Assembly: GCA_035628505.1 (NCBI GenBank)
Contig: DASPJR010000108.1
Location: 1-27,031, forward strand
Direction: 5' to 3'
Source of the DNA: DASPJR01 sp035628505
GTDB lineage: Bacteria; Planctomycetota; SZUA-567; H5-PLA8
Length of the DNA stretch: 27,031 bases
Shown: positions 15,982-23,822 of the stretch, piece by piece
How the letters are laid out: every line of letters begins with the position of its first letter
Position numbering within the stretch: position 1 is the stretch's first letter
Notes under the pieces: generated by a model
Told to the model about the DNA's origin: nothing
The model's input: the letters and a program-made list of their open reading frames with translations, nothing else
Databases searched by the model: none
Program-made: the position numbers and the translations under genes

Positions 15982-16494
15982 TCAGGAATAGCCGCCAGAT
16001 TCGTGCGCCACTTCCATCTCCGCGTCCACCATTCTCTCCGCCGACTGCTTCGGCTCGGGCGGTTTCTGTTGTGCTGAAGGCTGGGGAGGCGGCGGTGAAA
16101 CCTGATGTTCACTCGCCTGACGCCGCGCGTAATCGCAGATTTCCCGGACCTCGCGTTTGAACTGCTCGAAGTCGATCTGCAGACCGCTGATGTATGCACT
16201 CCATCCGACGCTGGACTTGGCAAAACGGACGGCCTCTTCGATCTCCGCGTCACTCGCGCCGTACAGCCTGGCCATTTCGGTATGAAAAAAGATGCAATAC
16301 TTGCACTTTGTCACTGCCGATAGTGCGAGCCCGATCAATTCGCGGTTTTTGTTGTCGATCGCTCCGGCGTCGCATTGAGTGTGCCGGAATGCCAGCCACT
16401 CGGCCTCCACGTCCGCTTCAGGAAGTGTTTTGAACATGGCGGGCACGAGGCCCAGGGTGTTCTCGATTTCGCTATAAACCTGTTCGCGTGTCAT
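15982..16494 (-). CDS. AhpD-like / carboxymuconolactone-decarboxylase-fold protein with Pro-rich tail
   Basis: The protein is 170 aa from ATG 16494, preceded by AGGAG at 8-base spacing; the upstream ATG at 16512 has none. The fold signature is RELIGLALSAVTKCKYCIFFHTEMARLYGAS, with C64-x-x-C67 and H71 of the AhpD-type active site and E52 upstream. Proteins of this family reduce hydroperoxides or act as thiol antioxidants. The fold ends near residue 128, and the last 40 residues are a Pro/Gln-rich, probably disordered tail not usual for the family. It follows the 205-residue unknown gene by 45 bases on the same strand, possibly in one transcript. Confidence 0.85.
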   Translation of the reverse strand: MTREQVYSEIENTLGLVPAMFKTLPEADVEAEWLAFRHTQCDAGAIDNKNRELIGLALSAVTKCKYCIFFHTEMARLYGASDAEIEEAVRFAKSSVGWSAYISGLQIDFEQFKREVREICDYARRQASEHQVSPPPPQPSAQQKPPEPKQSAERMVDAEMEVAHESGGYS

Positions 16495-16539
16495 GCGTCT
16501 GTCTCCTCGCATGACAAATCTGCAAAGCAGGGGCCTTCG

Positions 16540-17157
16540 TTAGAAAGGCAGAAGATTGAGCGGCTTTTTTGCGCGCCGGCCGGACCTGGGGACATCATAA
16601 AAGAGCCATGGCTTGGCCAGTTTGATGACCACGGCGCTGCCGGCATCGAGAACTTTCAGCTTTCGGTCTTTTTCAATCAGCTCGATTTTCTCTTCGAAGA
16701 ACGCGCGTCCGAGGATATTGAGCGGGTACACGCGCATGACCGCTTCGGGGTTGGCAATGCCCTCGAGCGTCTCGGGCAACTTGCCGTGTGTCGCCTGGAT
16801 GCCCAGCACACTGCGCTCGTTTAACACGGCCAGCTCCGTCGCACGCTCCTCCAGCACCTTCAGCGTGAGTACGCGCGGATTGATCGTCATTCCGCAGAGG
16901 GCCACCAGCTTTCCTTCACAGCGCCCGAAAAGCTGGATCTGAAATCGTGTGCGCTTGTCTGATCCCAGCGCCCGTGCCGCGGCTTTGCTCGCGACGCCGC
17001 CGCCGCGTTCAGCCAGGCTTTCCATCAGTTGCTGGCGGTCGACCTTCAAATCCAGGCCGAAGCCGCGCGCTATCCAATCGAGGGGATCGGCGAATTGTCC
17101 AAAACCCCCGCCGAGAACCAGAGCGACGGTAAGATGTGGTTCATTTGGAAGGAACAT
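16540..17157 (-). CDS. Unrecognised 205-residue protein, divergent from parA
   Basis: The start is ATG 17157; an open TTG at 17223 is less likely. The ribosome site is weak. The protein is a soluble alpha/beta type with no signal or membrane segment. It opens with a possible helix-rich region after a Gly-rich VLGGGFGQF, then a basic stretch (SKAAARALGSDKRTRFQIQLFGR), and alternating strands LVALCGMTI, VLTLKVL and ELAVLNERSVLGI. I do not recognise a family. It sits divergent from the ParA gene (162 bases between starts), so a shared promoter region and a functional link are possible. It ends 45 bases upstream of the AhpD-like gene. Confidence 0.68.
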   Translation of the reverse strand: MFLPNEPHLTVALVLGGGFGQFADPLDWIARGFGLDLKVDRQQLMESLAERGGGVASKAAARALGSDKRTRFQIQLFGRCEGKLVALCGMTINPRVLTLKVLEERATELAVLNERSVLGIQATHGKLPETLEGIANPEAVMRVYPLNILGRAFFEEKIELIEKDRKLKVLDAGSAVVIKLAKPWLFYDVPRSGRRAKKPLNLLPF

Positions 17158-17318
17158 AATAACGTGGAAAGTCCTGATTACGGGGGAGTCTGCTGAGCCC
17201 AAAAAAGATGGCTCTGGGGTCAAAGACTATGATAGCACATCACAGCGGTCACGCTAGAATCTACGTGTGCAGTCCTTAAAAAAGCGATAATCAGGATAAC
17301 TGAAAGGTTTGCCGTTCT

Positions 17319-18158
17319 ATGATTCTTGCCCTCATCAACAATAAAGGAGGCGTTGCCAAGACGACCACTGCGGTGAATCTCGCCGCGGCAATTGCCACTC
17401 AAAAACAGCGTGTTCTGCTCGTAGACCTGGACAGCCAGGCCGGCGCAAGCCTCTGCATGGGCGTACGCCGCGCCGATCTTCAACCTTCCGTCGCCGATCT
17501 GCTCGTGCGCGACATGCCGATCAGAGAAGTTATCCGCAAGACGTCGCTCGAGAATCTGGATCTGATCACCGGATCCAATGAACTGGCCGGTTCCGACGTT
17601 GCGATGGGAAGAATGGATCTGAAAGAATCGCGGCTCAAGCGTGTGCTCGATCCTGTCCGCAGCGACTACGCGCATATCATCATCGATTGCCCGCCCAGCC
17701 TGTCGCTGCTTTCGGTGAACGCGCTCCTGGCAGCTGACATGTACCTGGTTCCAGTGACGCCGCAGGTGCTGACGATCAGCGGAATGGCGAGCCTGATCGA
17801 AGAAGTCAATGCGCTGTGTGAAAGGAACATCGGCGAAGTCGCGGAGCTCATGGGATTCCTGCTGACGATGGTCGATTACCGCAACCGCACGACCGGCGAC
17901 CTGGTGAACGCGATGCGGCAGAACTGGAAGGATTTCATCTTCAAGACTGAAATCCGGATCAATGTGAAGCTCGCCGAAGCCCCTGCGCAGGGAAAAACGA
18001 TTTTCGACTACGCACCGCAGTCCACCGGAGCGGCATCCTACAAGCAGTTCGCGCGCGAATTCCTGCAGCGGGTGAAGCAGTATGAATCCGGGGAATTTCC
18101 GAACGAGCAGCCCGAAGCCGAAGCCCAGGTCTCCGAAACTGCCGCGGCAAACAGCTGA
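17319..18158 (+). CDS. parA: ParA/Soj-type ATPase without a ParB neighbour
   Basis: The protein is 279 aa, starting at ATG 17319; AAAGG at about 11 bases is the only ribosome match. The deviant Walker A is intact, NKGGVAKTTT, with signature K9 and catalytic K14. D38 lies in the A' motif (VDLDSQAG) and D123 in Walker B (IIIDCPPS). The length is that of small chromosomal Soj/plasmid type Ib ATPases without an N-terminal HTH. The last about 28 residues (SGEFPNEQPEAEAQ...) form an acidic tail. No ParB, no parS-like repeats and no replication gene lie in the window. It therefore more likely positions some other cargo (as McdA- or PpfA-like ParAs do), a partner still to be found. The upstream unknown protein is a candidate. 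Confidence 0.9.
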   Translation: MILALINNKGGVAKTTTAVNLAAAIATQKQRVLLVDLDSQAGASLCMGVRRADLQPSVADLLVRDMPIREVIRKTSLENLDLITGSNELAGSDVAMGRMDLKESRLKRVLDPVRSDYAHIIIDCPPSLSLLSVNALLAADMYLVPVTPQVLTISGMASLIEEVNALCERNIGEVAELMGFLLTMVDYRNRTTGDLVNAMRQNWKDFIFKTEIRINVKLAEAPAQGKTIFDYAPQSTGAASYKQFAREFLQRVKQYESGEFPNEQPEAEAQVSETAAANS

Positions 18159-18190
18159 AAATAAAAGTGCGGCCGCTAACGCGGCCGCAC
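18157..18190. terminator. Terminator between parA and the repeat protein gene
   Basis: GTGCGGCCGC (18167-18176) and GCGGCCGCAC (18181-18190) form a perfect 10-bp stem with a TAAC loop. Read on the minus strand it is followed by TTTTATTTTC. On the plus strand the T tract is poor, so it mainly serves the repeat-protein gene. Confidence 0.83.
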
Positions 18191-18223
18191 CATTCCCTCT
18201 GAAGATTCTGCGTCTTCTGGCTG

Positions 18224-20050
18224 CTAATCGTTGCCCGCCACAGTGACGGTCATGTTTCCGTCTTGTCCCAGCCCCAACGCGTTCAGCCGCTGAATTGTGC
18301 AGCCGCTGGCCGTAATGGAGATGACAGTCGCTATGTCAGTTGGTGTGCCGCCCAGGCACGAGACCGTCACGACGGGCACGGTGGAGAAGGCACTCGAGAA
18401 GGTAATGTTCACCATCCCGGCCGTGCTCGACTGCGCGCCCGAGGCCAACCCGCTGCCATTCACGCTGTCGGAAACCGTGGCCGTTGCGGTGCCGAATAGC
18501 ATGCGTGTCTTTGCCGAGGTCTGGGCGACGATCGGCGCGCGCTGCGCAGATCCCAGAAGAAGCTGCCCGCTTCCATCCATACTTCCCACGACTACGTTGC
18601 TGCTATCGCGCCATTCCTGAAGATTCGCCGACTGCAGCGCCGCGCCCTTAATGACGAGCCCCTTCTGGCTTGCGCCGCCCGTTTCAATTACCTGGTTTCC
18701 CGCTGTGAAGGTGTTGGCAGCGTTGCGCATCGCGACGTTGTTCGAGAGGCGCGAATCGGGGATGCTGGTGGTCGTCGTGACGTTGCTAATCGCTTCAAGA
18801 ATACTATTGCCGGCCGTGTTCGACACGCTGCCTGCAGTCGTTGCGAAGTTGGCATTTGTCGCCGTGGCCGCGTTGCCGGTGATGTTAATCGCTGCCGTAC
18901 CTGTGAGAACATCCGCATTCAGAGTTGCGTTAGTCGTCGCTGCGTCGTTCAGTGCTGTTACCAGACTGTTGCCGGCTCCCGCAGCGACACTGCTTGCCGT
19001 CGCAGCGACGTTCGCATTGATGGCATTAGTGGCATTAGTGGCATTTGTGGCATTTGTGGCATTTGTGGCGCTTGTGGCGGTCGCCGCGTTTCCACTGATG
19101 TTGATCCCCGCCGTCCCAGTGAGAATGTCCGCGTTCAAGCTCGCCCGCGTTGTGGCAGCATCGTTCAGCGCGCTAACGACGCTGTTACCCGCGACTGAAG
19201 TGAGCGCATCTGCCGAGTCGGCCTGGGAAGCGAGGTCTGCAGTAGCCGCGTTACCTGTGATATTGATCGCGCCGGTACCCGTCAGCACGTCCGCATTGAG
19301 CGATGCATTCGTTGTGGCTGCATCATTGAGGAGCGCGACGATGCTGTTGCCCGTCAGTGTGCTGCCTGCATCCGCGCCGGTGATCAGAGCCCAGGTCGTG
19401 CGGCCGAAGCCATCGGCGACCAGCGCCATTCCAGCGGAAGCGGACTCGGAGCTGATTTTGGCGGCCGTGACCGCGGCGTCCGCGAGCTTCGGTGTCGTCA
19501 CCGATCCGTCTGCCAGATCGATCGTCTGAATCGTGCCGTCTGCGATAATCTCGCTCGTCACGGCGCCGGGCGCTATATCGACGGTTGTGATGGCGCCATC
19601 CTGGATCTTGTCGCTCGTGACGGCTCCGTCCGCCAGCTGCGCTTCTGTTACAGATCCTGGCGGCACTGCGCCTCCTGCTGAACTTCGCCTGTTCTTTTCG
19701 AGCACGCCGAGCAGCTCCAGCGAGTAGAGAATCTGCGGCCGCAGCTTGGGGTTGAGCGCGGCGACGCCGGCGCCCGGCGTGTCCTTGCTGATCAGGTTCT
19801 GCTCGATCAACACCGCGAAGATGGCGGCGCGGGTCTTTGTGGTCGCGGGCTTGACTGTCTCGATCGGGCCGACGAGTTCGATGAGCTTGAGCTCTTTGAG
19901 GATCAGGGCCGTCTGCTGCTGAAGCTTGTAGTTGAGCTTAACAGGCAGAACCATCGTATCGCCGATGTTCCTAGGCGCCGGGAGGTCCTCTGCCACTGCC
20001 AGACTCAGCGGTATAACCAGGCAGCACAATAGTGAGATCGTCCGTTTCAT
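18224..20050 (-). CDS. Secreted repeat protein: decapeptide and 54-residue modules (tail-fibre-like)
   Basis: The protein is 608 aa from ATG 20050, preceded by GGGGGGAA. Residues 1-20 are a signal peptide. Residues 21-120 are a helical domain (LQQQTALILKELKLIELVG, FAVLIEQNLISKD, LYSLELLGVLEKN) not recognised. Residues 131-200 are seven exact decapeptides, e.g. DGAVTSDKIQ and DGAITTVDIA. Three copies of a 38-residue unit (GNSxVxxLNDAATTxAxLNADxLTGT.. to GNAATA) begin at 234, 288 and 360, and a fourth degenerate start is at 414. The start spacings are 54, 72 and 54; the extra 18 equal six ATN tripeptides. A C-terminal beta domain (about 535-608) closes it. Phage tail-fibre-like trimeric beta structure is a plausible reading of such repeats, and adhesion or surface display a plausible role; neither is shown. 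Confidence 0.78.
   Translation of the reverse strand: MKRTISLLCCLVIPLSLAVAEDLPAPRNIGDTMVLPVKLNYKLQQQTALILKELKLIELVGPIETVKPATTKTRAAIFAVLIEQNLISKDTPGAGVAALNPKLRPQILYSLELLGVLEKNRRSSAGGAVPPGSVTEAQLADGAVTSDKIQDGAITTVDIAPGAVTSEIIADGTIQTIDLADGSVTTPKLADAAVTAAKISSESASAGMALVADGFGRTTWALITGADAGSTLTGNSIVALLNDAATTNASLNADVLTGTGAINITGNAATADLASQADSADALTSVAGNSVVSALNDAATTRASLNADILTGTAGINISGNAATATSATNATNATNATNATNAINANVAATASSVAAGAGNSLVTALNDAATTNATLNADVLTGTAAINITGNAATATNANFATTAGSVSNTAGNSILEAISNVTTTTSIPDSRLSNNVAMRNAANTFTAGNQVIETGGASQKGLVIKGAALQSANLQEWRDSSNVVVGSMDGSGQLLLGSAQRAPIVAQTSAKTRMLFGTATATVSDSVNGSGLASGAQSSTAGMVNITFSSAFSTVPVVTVSCLGGTPTDIATVISITASGCTIQRLNALGLGQDGNMTVTVAGND
18860..19351 (-). repeat. Three long homologous modules within the repeat-protein gene
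   Basis: Modules encoded at 19238-19351, 19076-19189 and 18860-18973 (38 codons each) share most residues. The middle-to-third interval is longer by 54 bases. Confidence 0.85.
19014..19076 (-). repeat. 9-bp minisatellite coding for ATN tripeptides
   Basis: Seven consecutive 9-base units run on the plus strand: GCATTGATG, GCATTAGTG twice, GCATTTGTG three times and GCGCTTGTG. They translate on the minus strand to an ATN repeat (residues about 326-346). The unit count could slip during replication without changing the frame. Confidence 0.92.
19451..19660 (-). repeat. Seven decapeptide units in the repeat-protein gene
   Basis: Seven uninterrupted 30-base units encode the pattern D/P-G-x-V/I-x-x-x-x-I/L-x with no insertion. 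The unit type is common in trimeric phage-tail-like and bacterial surface repeats. Confidence 0.85.
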
Positions 20051-20428
20051 GCTTCCCCCCTTCGATAGTGACACGTCCAGCACAAACTCCCGCCAGTCAC
20101 AAGCAGGCGCGGTGAAAATATGGATGGCTGCTTGAATCAACGGATCTGTAGCAGGTGCTGCATTCACAGTTGCCGATTCAATAACCGATCTTCCTTTTCG
20201 GTTGGCATGGTCTCAAAGGATGTGCCAGCGGTGAAAAGTTTCGGCTGGGTGGGAAACCACATGGGTGGAACACGTGCAACTTGCAGCTTACAGTGCCATC
20301 TTGACTAGTTATGGGTTGCAGAAGCGAAAATGACGAACAATTCTTCCCGTGAAATTTCGTATGCGAGTGAAGTCAACGCACAAGATGCGTAACAGAGCGG
20401 GTTCTGTTCTCGCATAAAGGAACTTTCC
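20051..20428. other. 378-base stretch without a gene
   Basis: No reading frame with family features is seen on either strand, and no riboswitch or promoter that I can name. It must carry the start region of the repeat-protein gene (minus strand). Confidence 0.5.
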
Positions 20429-20463
20429 AAACAAAAATGGCGCGAAACCTTTTCGCGCCATTT
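20429..20463 (-). terminator. Terminator of the TPR/alpha-CTD gene
   Basis: AAATGGCGCGAAA (20435-20447) pairs perfectly with TTTCGCGCCATTT (20451-20463), 3-nt loop. On the minus strand it is followed by TTTTTGTTT. Confidence 0.93.
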
Positions 20464-20497
20464 CTAATTCATTCTTTTTTGCAGCGAGCTGGACGCT

Positions 20498-21817
20498 TTA
20501 ATCTGAAGCTTTAAGGCCCAGTCCGATTTCGCCGAGTTTTTGTTTCACTTCGTTGAGGCTGGTCTGGCCGAAGTTTTTCGTCGCCAGCAGATCGGCTTCG
20601 CTCTTTTCGCAAAGATCGCCAATCGTTTCAATGTTCAGGCGCTGCATGCACTTTCGCGAGCGCACTGACAGTTCCAGATCGGTAATCGGCTTTGAAAGTG
20701 TTGCGTTCTCCGTGCCGCCAAGGCGCAGACGCTGCGCGCGCGCGCGCTTCTGCTCCTCTTCCTTATGCATGCCCAGGCGCAGGCCCTTGCTTTCCAGGAG
20801 CTGCTTGATCTCGCGCAGGCTGGTCTCGCCGAAATTCTTGTACGCCAGCAACTCCGGCTCGGTCTTCTTTACCAGATCGGCAAGCGTCTTGACGTTCATC
20901 TTCGCCAGGCAGTTGCGGCTGCGCACGGACAGCTCGAAATCATTCACCGGAATGCGCAGCACGGCTTCGAGGCGGTCGGTCTCCTTGCGCTGGCCTTCGT
21001 CGTAATACATATCCAGCGATTCGACAGCGTCGCGCAGGTAGAGCGCCGCGCGCTTGTTGGTCGGATCGGCTTTGAGCGCTTCCTTGAAGCAGGCGATCGC
21101 GTTGTCCATGTCGTCGCGGTCTTCATAAAGAAGGCCGAGATTGATCATCGCATTGACAAACGCTGCGCCCTGTCCGGCCACGCGCTTGTAGAGTTCCACG
21201 GCGCGGGCATCTTCGCCGCGCAGGTCCATGTAGTAGGCCAGGCGGAAGGCGGCCTGTGCGTTCTGAGCATCAAGCTCCAGCGCTTTCTCGTAGGCTTCGC
21301 ATGCGCCTTCCTGCTGTCCGGTAACTTCGCGCAGCCAGCCGCGCTGAAACCACAGGTCGCTGTCGTTGGGCGCGTGTTTCTCGGCCTTGTCGAGCAGCGC
21401 AGCAGCGTCGTCGGTCTTGCCACTGGCGCGCAGGGCGGCGGCCAGTTCGGCGGTGACTTTTGTGGAATTCGGGAAAGCGTTGGCCGCTCCCTGCAGCTCG
21501 CTGACGGCCTGCTCAAAGTTGCCGCGTTCCAGGGCGATGCCACCGCGGACGAGTTTTCCAGCCTGCGTGCCCACAGCCTTCGCGGCCGCTTCCGCTTCAT
21601 CAAGGCGGCCAAGTGCCCAGGCGTAAACGGCCTGGCGCAGCGTCTTTTCATCCTTGGCAATGTTCTCACCGTCGAGCGCGCTCAGGCGGGCCTGCAGAGC
21701 TTTGCGTTCAGCGGTGCTGTTCCGGGCGGCAGTGCGCAGCTTGAGGATCGATTCGGGATCGAGCGCGGGCTGCGTGCTGATGCTGTCAATAACGGAGGCG
21801 CGAGTTTCTTCTGCCAT
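20498..21817 (-). CDS. TPR protein with two RNA polymerase alpha-CTD domains
   Basis: The protein is 439 aa, starting at ATG 21817 (AGGAG 12 bases upstream). There is no signal peptide. TPR-type helix pairs extend over about 60-265 (QAVYAWALGRLDEAEAAAKA, GGIALERGNFEQAVSELQGA, WFQRGWLREVTGQQEGACEAYEKALELD, MINLGLLYEDRDDMDNAIACFKEALKADP). They are followed by two copies of the alpha subunit C-terminal HhH domain, at about 288-349 and 375-436 (FELSVRSRNCLAKMN... and LELSVRSRKCMQRLN...), 87 residues apart. Compared with E. coli alpha, the DNA-contact residues R265, N268, C269, G296 and S299 are kept in copy 1; K298 is Thr in both copies and N268 is Lys in copy 2. No polymerase assembly domain is present, so it cannot act as an alpha subunit. 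This architecture is known in Planctomycetes; the function is unknown, perhaps in transcription control. It has its own terminator. Confidence 0.9.
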   Translation of the reverse strand: MAEETRASVIDSISTQPALDPESILKLRTAARNSTAERKALQARLSALDGENIAKDEKTLRQAVYAWALGRLDEAEAAAKAVGTQAGKLVRGGIALERGNFEQAVSELQGAANAFPNSTKVTAELAAALRASGKTDDAAALLDKAEKHAPNDSDLWFQRGWLREVTGQQEGACEAYEKALELDAQNAQAAFRLAYYMDLRGEDARAVELYKRVAGQGAAFVNAMINLGLLYEDRDDMDNAIACFKEALKADPTNKRAALYLRDAVESLDMYYDEGQRKETDRLEAVLRIPVNDFELSVRSRNCLAKMNVKTLADLVKKTEPELLAYKNFGETSLREIKQLLESKGLRLGMHKEEEQKRARAQRLRLGGTENATLSKPITDLELSVRSRKCMQRLNIETIGDLCEKSEADLLATKNFGQTSLNEVKQKLGEIGLGLKASD

Positions 21818-22066
21818 GGAACCGTTCTTCTCCTGTGACGTGAATCTGGTATTTGTGTCTGGCGCGACAAAAAAAGTTCGGGCGAAGCCCCGCCAGAGGC
21901 CCGCCTCAAACCGTCAAATAATAACAAGCAAGGTTCGCTTGACAAGTAACGATTTGGCTGATTTCACTTTACCACAACATGTACGGGAACCACTATCTGG
22001 CATACGTCCCAATCGGACCGGCAACTAGAGCAACGCGACCGGGGTATACTCGTGGGGAGGAAACAT

Positions 22067-22948
22067 ATGAAAACGCTAATCTGCTCGATGCTTCTGCTCG
22101 CCTGTCTGGTCCCTGCGACAGCTGGCGAAAAGCTGAATCTATTGATAATCGACGGCCAGAACAATCACAACTGGGCCGCGATGACGCCGATTATAAAAGC
22201 AGCGCTTCTGAAGACGGAGCGCTTCAACGTCGATGTCGTCACGTCTCCAAAAAACAAAGCGCCCGATGCAGATTGGGCAACGTTCCGTCCTGACTTCGCG
22301 AAGTACAATGTGGTGCTCAGCAATTACAACGGCAAGCTCTGGCCGAAGGAAGTTCAGGCGTCGCTTGAAAAATATGTTTCTGAAGGCGGCGGGCTGGTCA
22401 ATATTCATGCCGCCAACAATGCCTTCCCCGAATGGGGGGAGTGGAACAAGATGATCGGGCTGGGCTGGCGCGGCGCGAACTTCGGCGACCGCCTGACAGT
22501 CGACGCCGACGGTAAAGTCGTACGCACGCCTAAAAACGAGGGCCCCGGCGCCGGTCACGGAGCCGTTCATGCGTTTCAGATCCTTGTTCGCGATCCGGAG
22601 CACCCCGTAATGAAAGGCATGCCCCAGGCGTGGATGCACGGCGCCGATGAGCTCTACCACGGCCAGCGCGGTCCGGCTGAAAACATGACGATTCTGGCGT
22701 CTGCTTTTTCCGCCAAAGAGAAGGGCGGCACCGGCGCGCATGAACCGATGGTTTGGGTAATTCCGTATGGCAAAGGCCGCGTTTTCACCACGGTGATGGG
22801 ACACGTCGGCGGCACCGAATCGATCCGCTGCGTGGGTTTTCAGAGCGTCATGGCGCGCGGCGCGGAGTGGGCAGCAACAGGAAGCGTGACCCTGCCGTTG
22901 CCGGCGAACTTTCCCACGGCCACCAGCTTGAGCCTGGAAGAAAAATAG
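22067..22948 (+). CDS. Secreted ThuA-domain protein
   Basis: The protein is 293 aa. The start is ATG 22067 with GGAGG at 22056-22060; an in-frame GTG at 22052 lies ahead of that site. Residues 1-19 are a signal peptide. ThuA (trehalose-utilisation, glutamine-amidotransferase-like fold) signs in order: LNLLIIDGQNNHNW, YNVVLSNYNG, SLEKYVSEGGGLVNIHAANNAFPEW, then HAFQILVRDPEHPVMKGMPQAW, HGADELYHGQRGP, and VWVIPYGKGRVFTTVMGHV. The usual catalytic Cys of amidotransferases is absent, as in other ThuA proteins. Its substrate is unknown; members often accompany carbohydrate oxidation genes in PVC bacteria. It converges with the 72-residue basic gene (3 bases between stops). Confidence 0.92.
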   Translation: MKTLICSMLLLACLVPATAGEKLNLLIIDGQNNHNWAAMTPIIKAALLKTERFNVDVVTSPKNKAPDADWATFRPDFAKYNVVLSNYNGKLWPKEVQASLEKYVSEGGGLVNIHAANNAFPEWGEWNKMIGLGWRGANFGDRLTVDADGKVVRTPKNEGPGAGHGAVHAFQILVRDPEHPVMKGMPQAWMHGADELYHGQRGPAENMTILASAFSAKEKGGTGAHEPMVWVIPYGKGRVFTTVMGHVGGTESIRCVGFQSVMARGAEWAATGSVTLPLPANFPTATSLSLEEK

Positions 22949-22951
22949 CGC

Positions 22952-23170
22952 TCAGCGTCCGGATTGAACTTTCTTGTTATCCGAGCGGTCGCGATTGGCT
23001 CTGCTTTTGGCCCCGGTTCGCGGTGGGGTGGTGGCTGTGCCAATCTTCCGTGCGTGGCGAACGTCGGAGTCAGCCGCAGTGGCCTTTCCGGTTCGCTGGT
23101 CGTGCTGCTCTTTGGACTTCTTTTCCTGTCCTTCACGGCTGCGAGCAAAGTTCTTCTTTGTCTTTGGCAT
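22952..23170 (-). CDS. Small highly basic protein (72 aa), unknown
   Basis: It is short but likely real: ATG 23170 is preceded by GGGAGG with 7-base spacing, in a stretch with no plus-strand gene. About a third of the residues are Lys or Arg (MPKTKKNFARSREGQEKK at the start, KKVQSGR at the end), with few hydrophobic residues, so it is probably disordered. It has no signal peptide. A nucleic-acid or polyanion-binding or histone-like role is conceivable from charge only. I do not recognise a family. Confidence 0.62.
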   Translation of the reverse strand: MPKTKKNFARSREGQEKKSKEQHDQRTGKATAADSDVRHARKIGTATTPPRTGAKSRANRDRSDNKKVQSGR

Positions 23171-23401
23171 AGGTTGGCCTCCCTTTTTACTGCATATGCA
23201 AAGCAGATGCCCTGGTCATCGGCTATGAATACCCGCGCTGCAGGATCGTCTTAGCACCAGTGGGAGAGGATCGCTTGACGTGCAATAAAAATCTGTGCAG
23301 CAGGATTGCGTGAGCGGTCTCTACTCCCATTAGCTGTACGGCAGTGCAGGCGGGTGCCCGGCGGCCGATAGCCAAAGACATGCAGACAAAGGAGTTCGAA
23401 G

Positions 23402-23821
23402 ATGCATAAGTCAGTATGGATGCCTACTCTGGCGCTGGCCCTGATGGCTTTGTGCCTGTCCGGCGATGTGCGCGCCGGTGAAAAAGAGGGTGGCGGAAAG
23501 CGAGGCGGCGGCGCCCTTGCCCCCGAAATGATTGAAAAGACGCTCAGCGGCGAGCTGGCGCTGAGCGCGGAGCAGAAGACGGCTGTGACCGAAGCGTATA
23601 CTAAGACGATCAAGCCCGTCCGCGAAAAGATGCAAGCCGCAGGCGACAAGGACGCCCGCAAGGCGCTCGCCCCCGAAATGAAGACGGCTTACGAGAGCTA
23701 CCAGGCGGAGCTGAAAAAGATTCTTAAAGAGCCCCAGATGGCCAAGCTGACCGAAGCGCAGGAAGCCATGAAGAAACAGCGCGGCGAAGGCAAAGGTCCA
23801 GACGGCAAGGGCGACAAGTAA
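23402..23821 (+). CDS. Small secreted charged helical protein
   Basis: The protein is 139 aa. ATG 23402 is preceded by AAAGGAG (10-base region 23388-23395). Residues 1-25 are a signal peptide (TLALALMALCLSGDVRAG). The mature part is a Gly/Lys-rich start, then long Ala/Lys/Glu helices (LSAEQKTAVTEAYTKTIKPVREKMQAAG, APEMKTAYESYQAELKKILKE), and ends in a Gly/Lys tail. The L-[ST]-x-x-Q pattern and helices recall Spy/CpxP-like periplasmic proteins or DUF-type PVC secreted proteins, but similarity is only in type. It has its own terminator. Function unknown. Confidence 0.75.
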   Translation: MHKSVWMPTLALALMALCLSGDVRAGEKEGGGKRGGGALAPEMIEKTLSGELALSAEQKTAVTEAYTKTIKPVREKMQAAGDKDARKALAPEMKTAYESYQAELKKILKEPQMAKLTEAQEAMKKQRGEGKGPDGKGDK

Positions 23822-23822
23822 G

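Noticed and set aside
17319..18158. Plasmid partition locus or replication origin
   Set aside because: No ParB, no repeated parS-like sites, no replication initiator or DnaA-box cluster seen.
19014..19076. CRISPR-like array suggested by the short regular repeats
   Set aside because: Units are 9 bases, contiguous, without spacers, and code an ATN tripeptide in frame; no cas genes.
18651..19529. 292-codon plus-strand frame opposite the repeat protein
   Set aside because: An Ala/Val-rich artefact of the antisense of the periodic repeats.
20051..20428. Riboswitch upstream of the repeat-protein gene
   Set aside because: I compared it with the general pattern of cyclic-di-GMP-type leaders because of the G/A-rich segments but found no matching conserved core.
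20765..21838. 357-codon plus-strand frame opposite the TPR/alpha-CTD gene
   Set aside because: TPR and alpha-CTD domains are clear on the minus strand.
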